Shown one piece after another: positions 61,655-61,733 of a stretch of DNA of 61,733 bases. Position numbers and translations under genes: made by a program. The notes under the pieces were generated by a model. That model saw only the letters and a program-made list of their open reading frames with translations. It was not told where the DNA came from and did no database searches. Source of the stretch: an uncultured Muribaculaceae bacterium. Its GTDB lineage: Bacteria > Bacteroidota > Bacteroidia > Bacteroidales > Muribaculaceae. The stretch lies in contig CALUMG010000013.1 in assembly GCA_944321705.1 (NCBI GenBank), positions 1 through 61,733 on the forward strand, in the 5' to 3' direction. Every line of letters starts with the position of its first letter. The stretch's first letter is position 1.

Positions 61655-61732
61655 TGGCGGTGCGGACGGGACTCGAACCCGCGACCCCATGCGTGACAGG
61701 CATGTATTCTAACCAGGCTGAACTACCGCACC
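61655..61732 (-). tRNA. tRNA-Asp (anticodon GTC)
   Basis: A complete 78-nt tRNA including an encoded CCA end. On the minus strand the acceptor arms are GGTGCGG and CCGCACC, the discriminator is G, and the anticodon stem CATGC/GCATG encloses the loop CTGTCAC with anticodon GTC (plus 61697-61695). The T arm GCGGG-TTCGAGT-CCCGT is standard. The gene ends one base before the window edge, so other tRNAs upstream in the same transcript may lie outside. Confidence 0.97.
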
Positions 61733-61733
61733 A

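Overview
The window looks like a chromosomal segment from an order Bacteroidales bacterium, plausibly near Muribaculaceae or Prevotellaceae. The order is well supported. It has three TonB receptor/partner systems (two SusC/SusD pairs and a DUF4249/receptor pair), many lipoproteins with Bacteroidetes-type lipoboxes, few Shine-Dalgarno sequences, and repeated promoter boxes of the Bacteroidetes primary sigma type (TTTG, about 20 nt, TAnnTTTG). It also has Bacteroidales-type clusters such as DUF4271-hemD and rnpA-yidD-tatD. The family assignment is an inference. I see no transposase, integrase, phage, CRISPR array or toxin-antitoxin system.

Layout. 1-87: 3' end of a 5S rRNA and the terminator of an rRNA operon. 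88-920: non-coding, with four copies of a 27-bp palindromic repeat. 921-4717: WG-repeat secreted protein, PPC/DUF296 protein and an orphan UmuC-type polymerase. 4943-13493: a compact fructan utilisation locus (SusC, SusD, DUF4960 glycan-binding lipoprotein, LamG-GH32 enzyme). 13606-17611 (minus): MATE exporter and a GH127/146-type arabinofuranosidase. 17799-26786: mostly housekeeping genes (LOG-family hydrolase, DUF4271, hemD, rnpA, yidD, tatD, aroK, rnhA, GNAT) mixed with poorly known ones: a Cys/His-rich secreted protein, an I9-like lipoprotein, and a zinc-ribbon membrane protein followed by a tail-anchored protein that resembles a kinase C-lobe. 26853-30069: DUF4249 lipoprotein and TonB receptor. 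30203-33167: metG and an LD-carboxypeptidase.

33234-43272 (minus): DUF2023 and flavodoxin, a methyltransferase-like protein with a YfhO membrane protein, an Oar-like TonB receptor, a MATE exporter and a MarC protein. 43404-48571 (minus): a second SusC/SusD pair without enzymes. Its long leader carries a 36-codon ORF. 49199-50078 (minus): two small lipoproteins. 50305-56303 (minus): panB, queG, a polysaccharide deacetylase and a DUF2723 glycosyltransferase-like protein. 56455-59971 (minus): an accessory-looking block (AAA ATPase, winged-helix regulator, membrane protein, SGNH hydrolase) lying between two copies of one promoter sequence. 60218-61507: a secreted protein with two retropepsin-like domains. 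61655-61732 (minus): tRNA-Asp.

How the genes work together. The clearest unit is the fructan locus: surface binding and cleavage by the DUF4960 lipoprotein and GH32 enzyme, then uptake through SusC/SusD. No dedicated regulator of it is in the window. The best candidates for something undescribed are the leader ORF of the second SusC/SusD operon, the zinc-ribbon/kinase-like pair, the twin operators around the regulator operon near 58.6 kb, and the GH32 enzyme whose nucleophile position is Glu rather than Asp.
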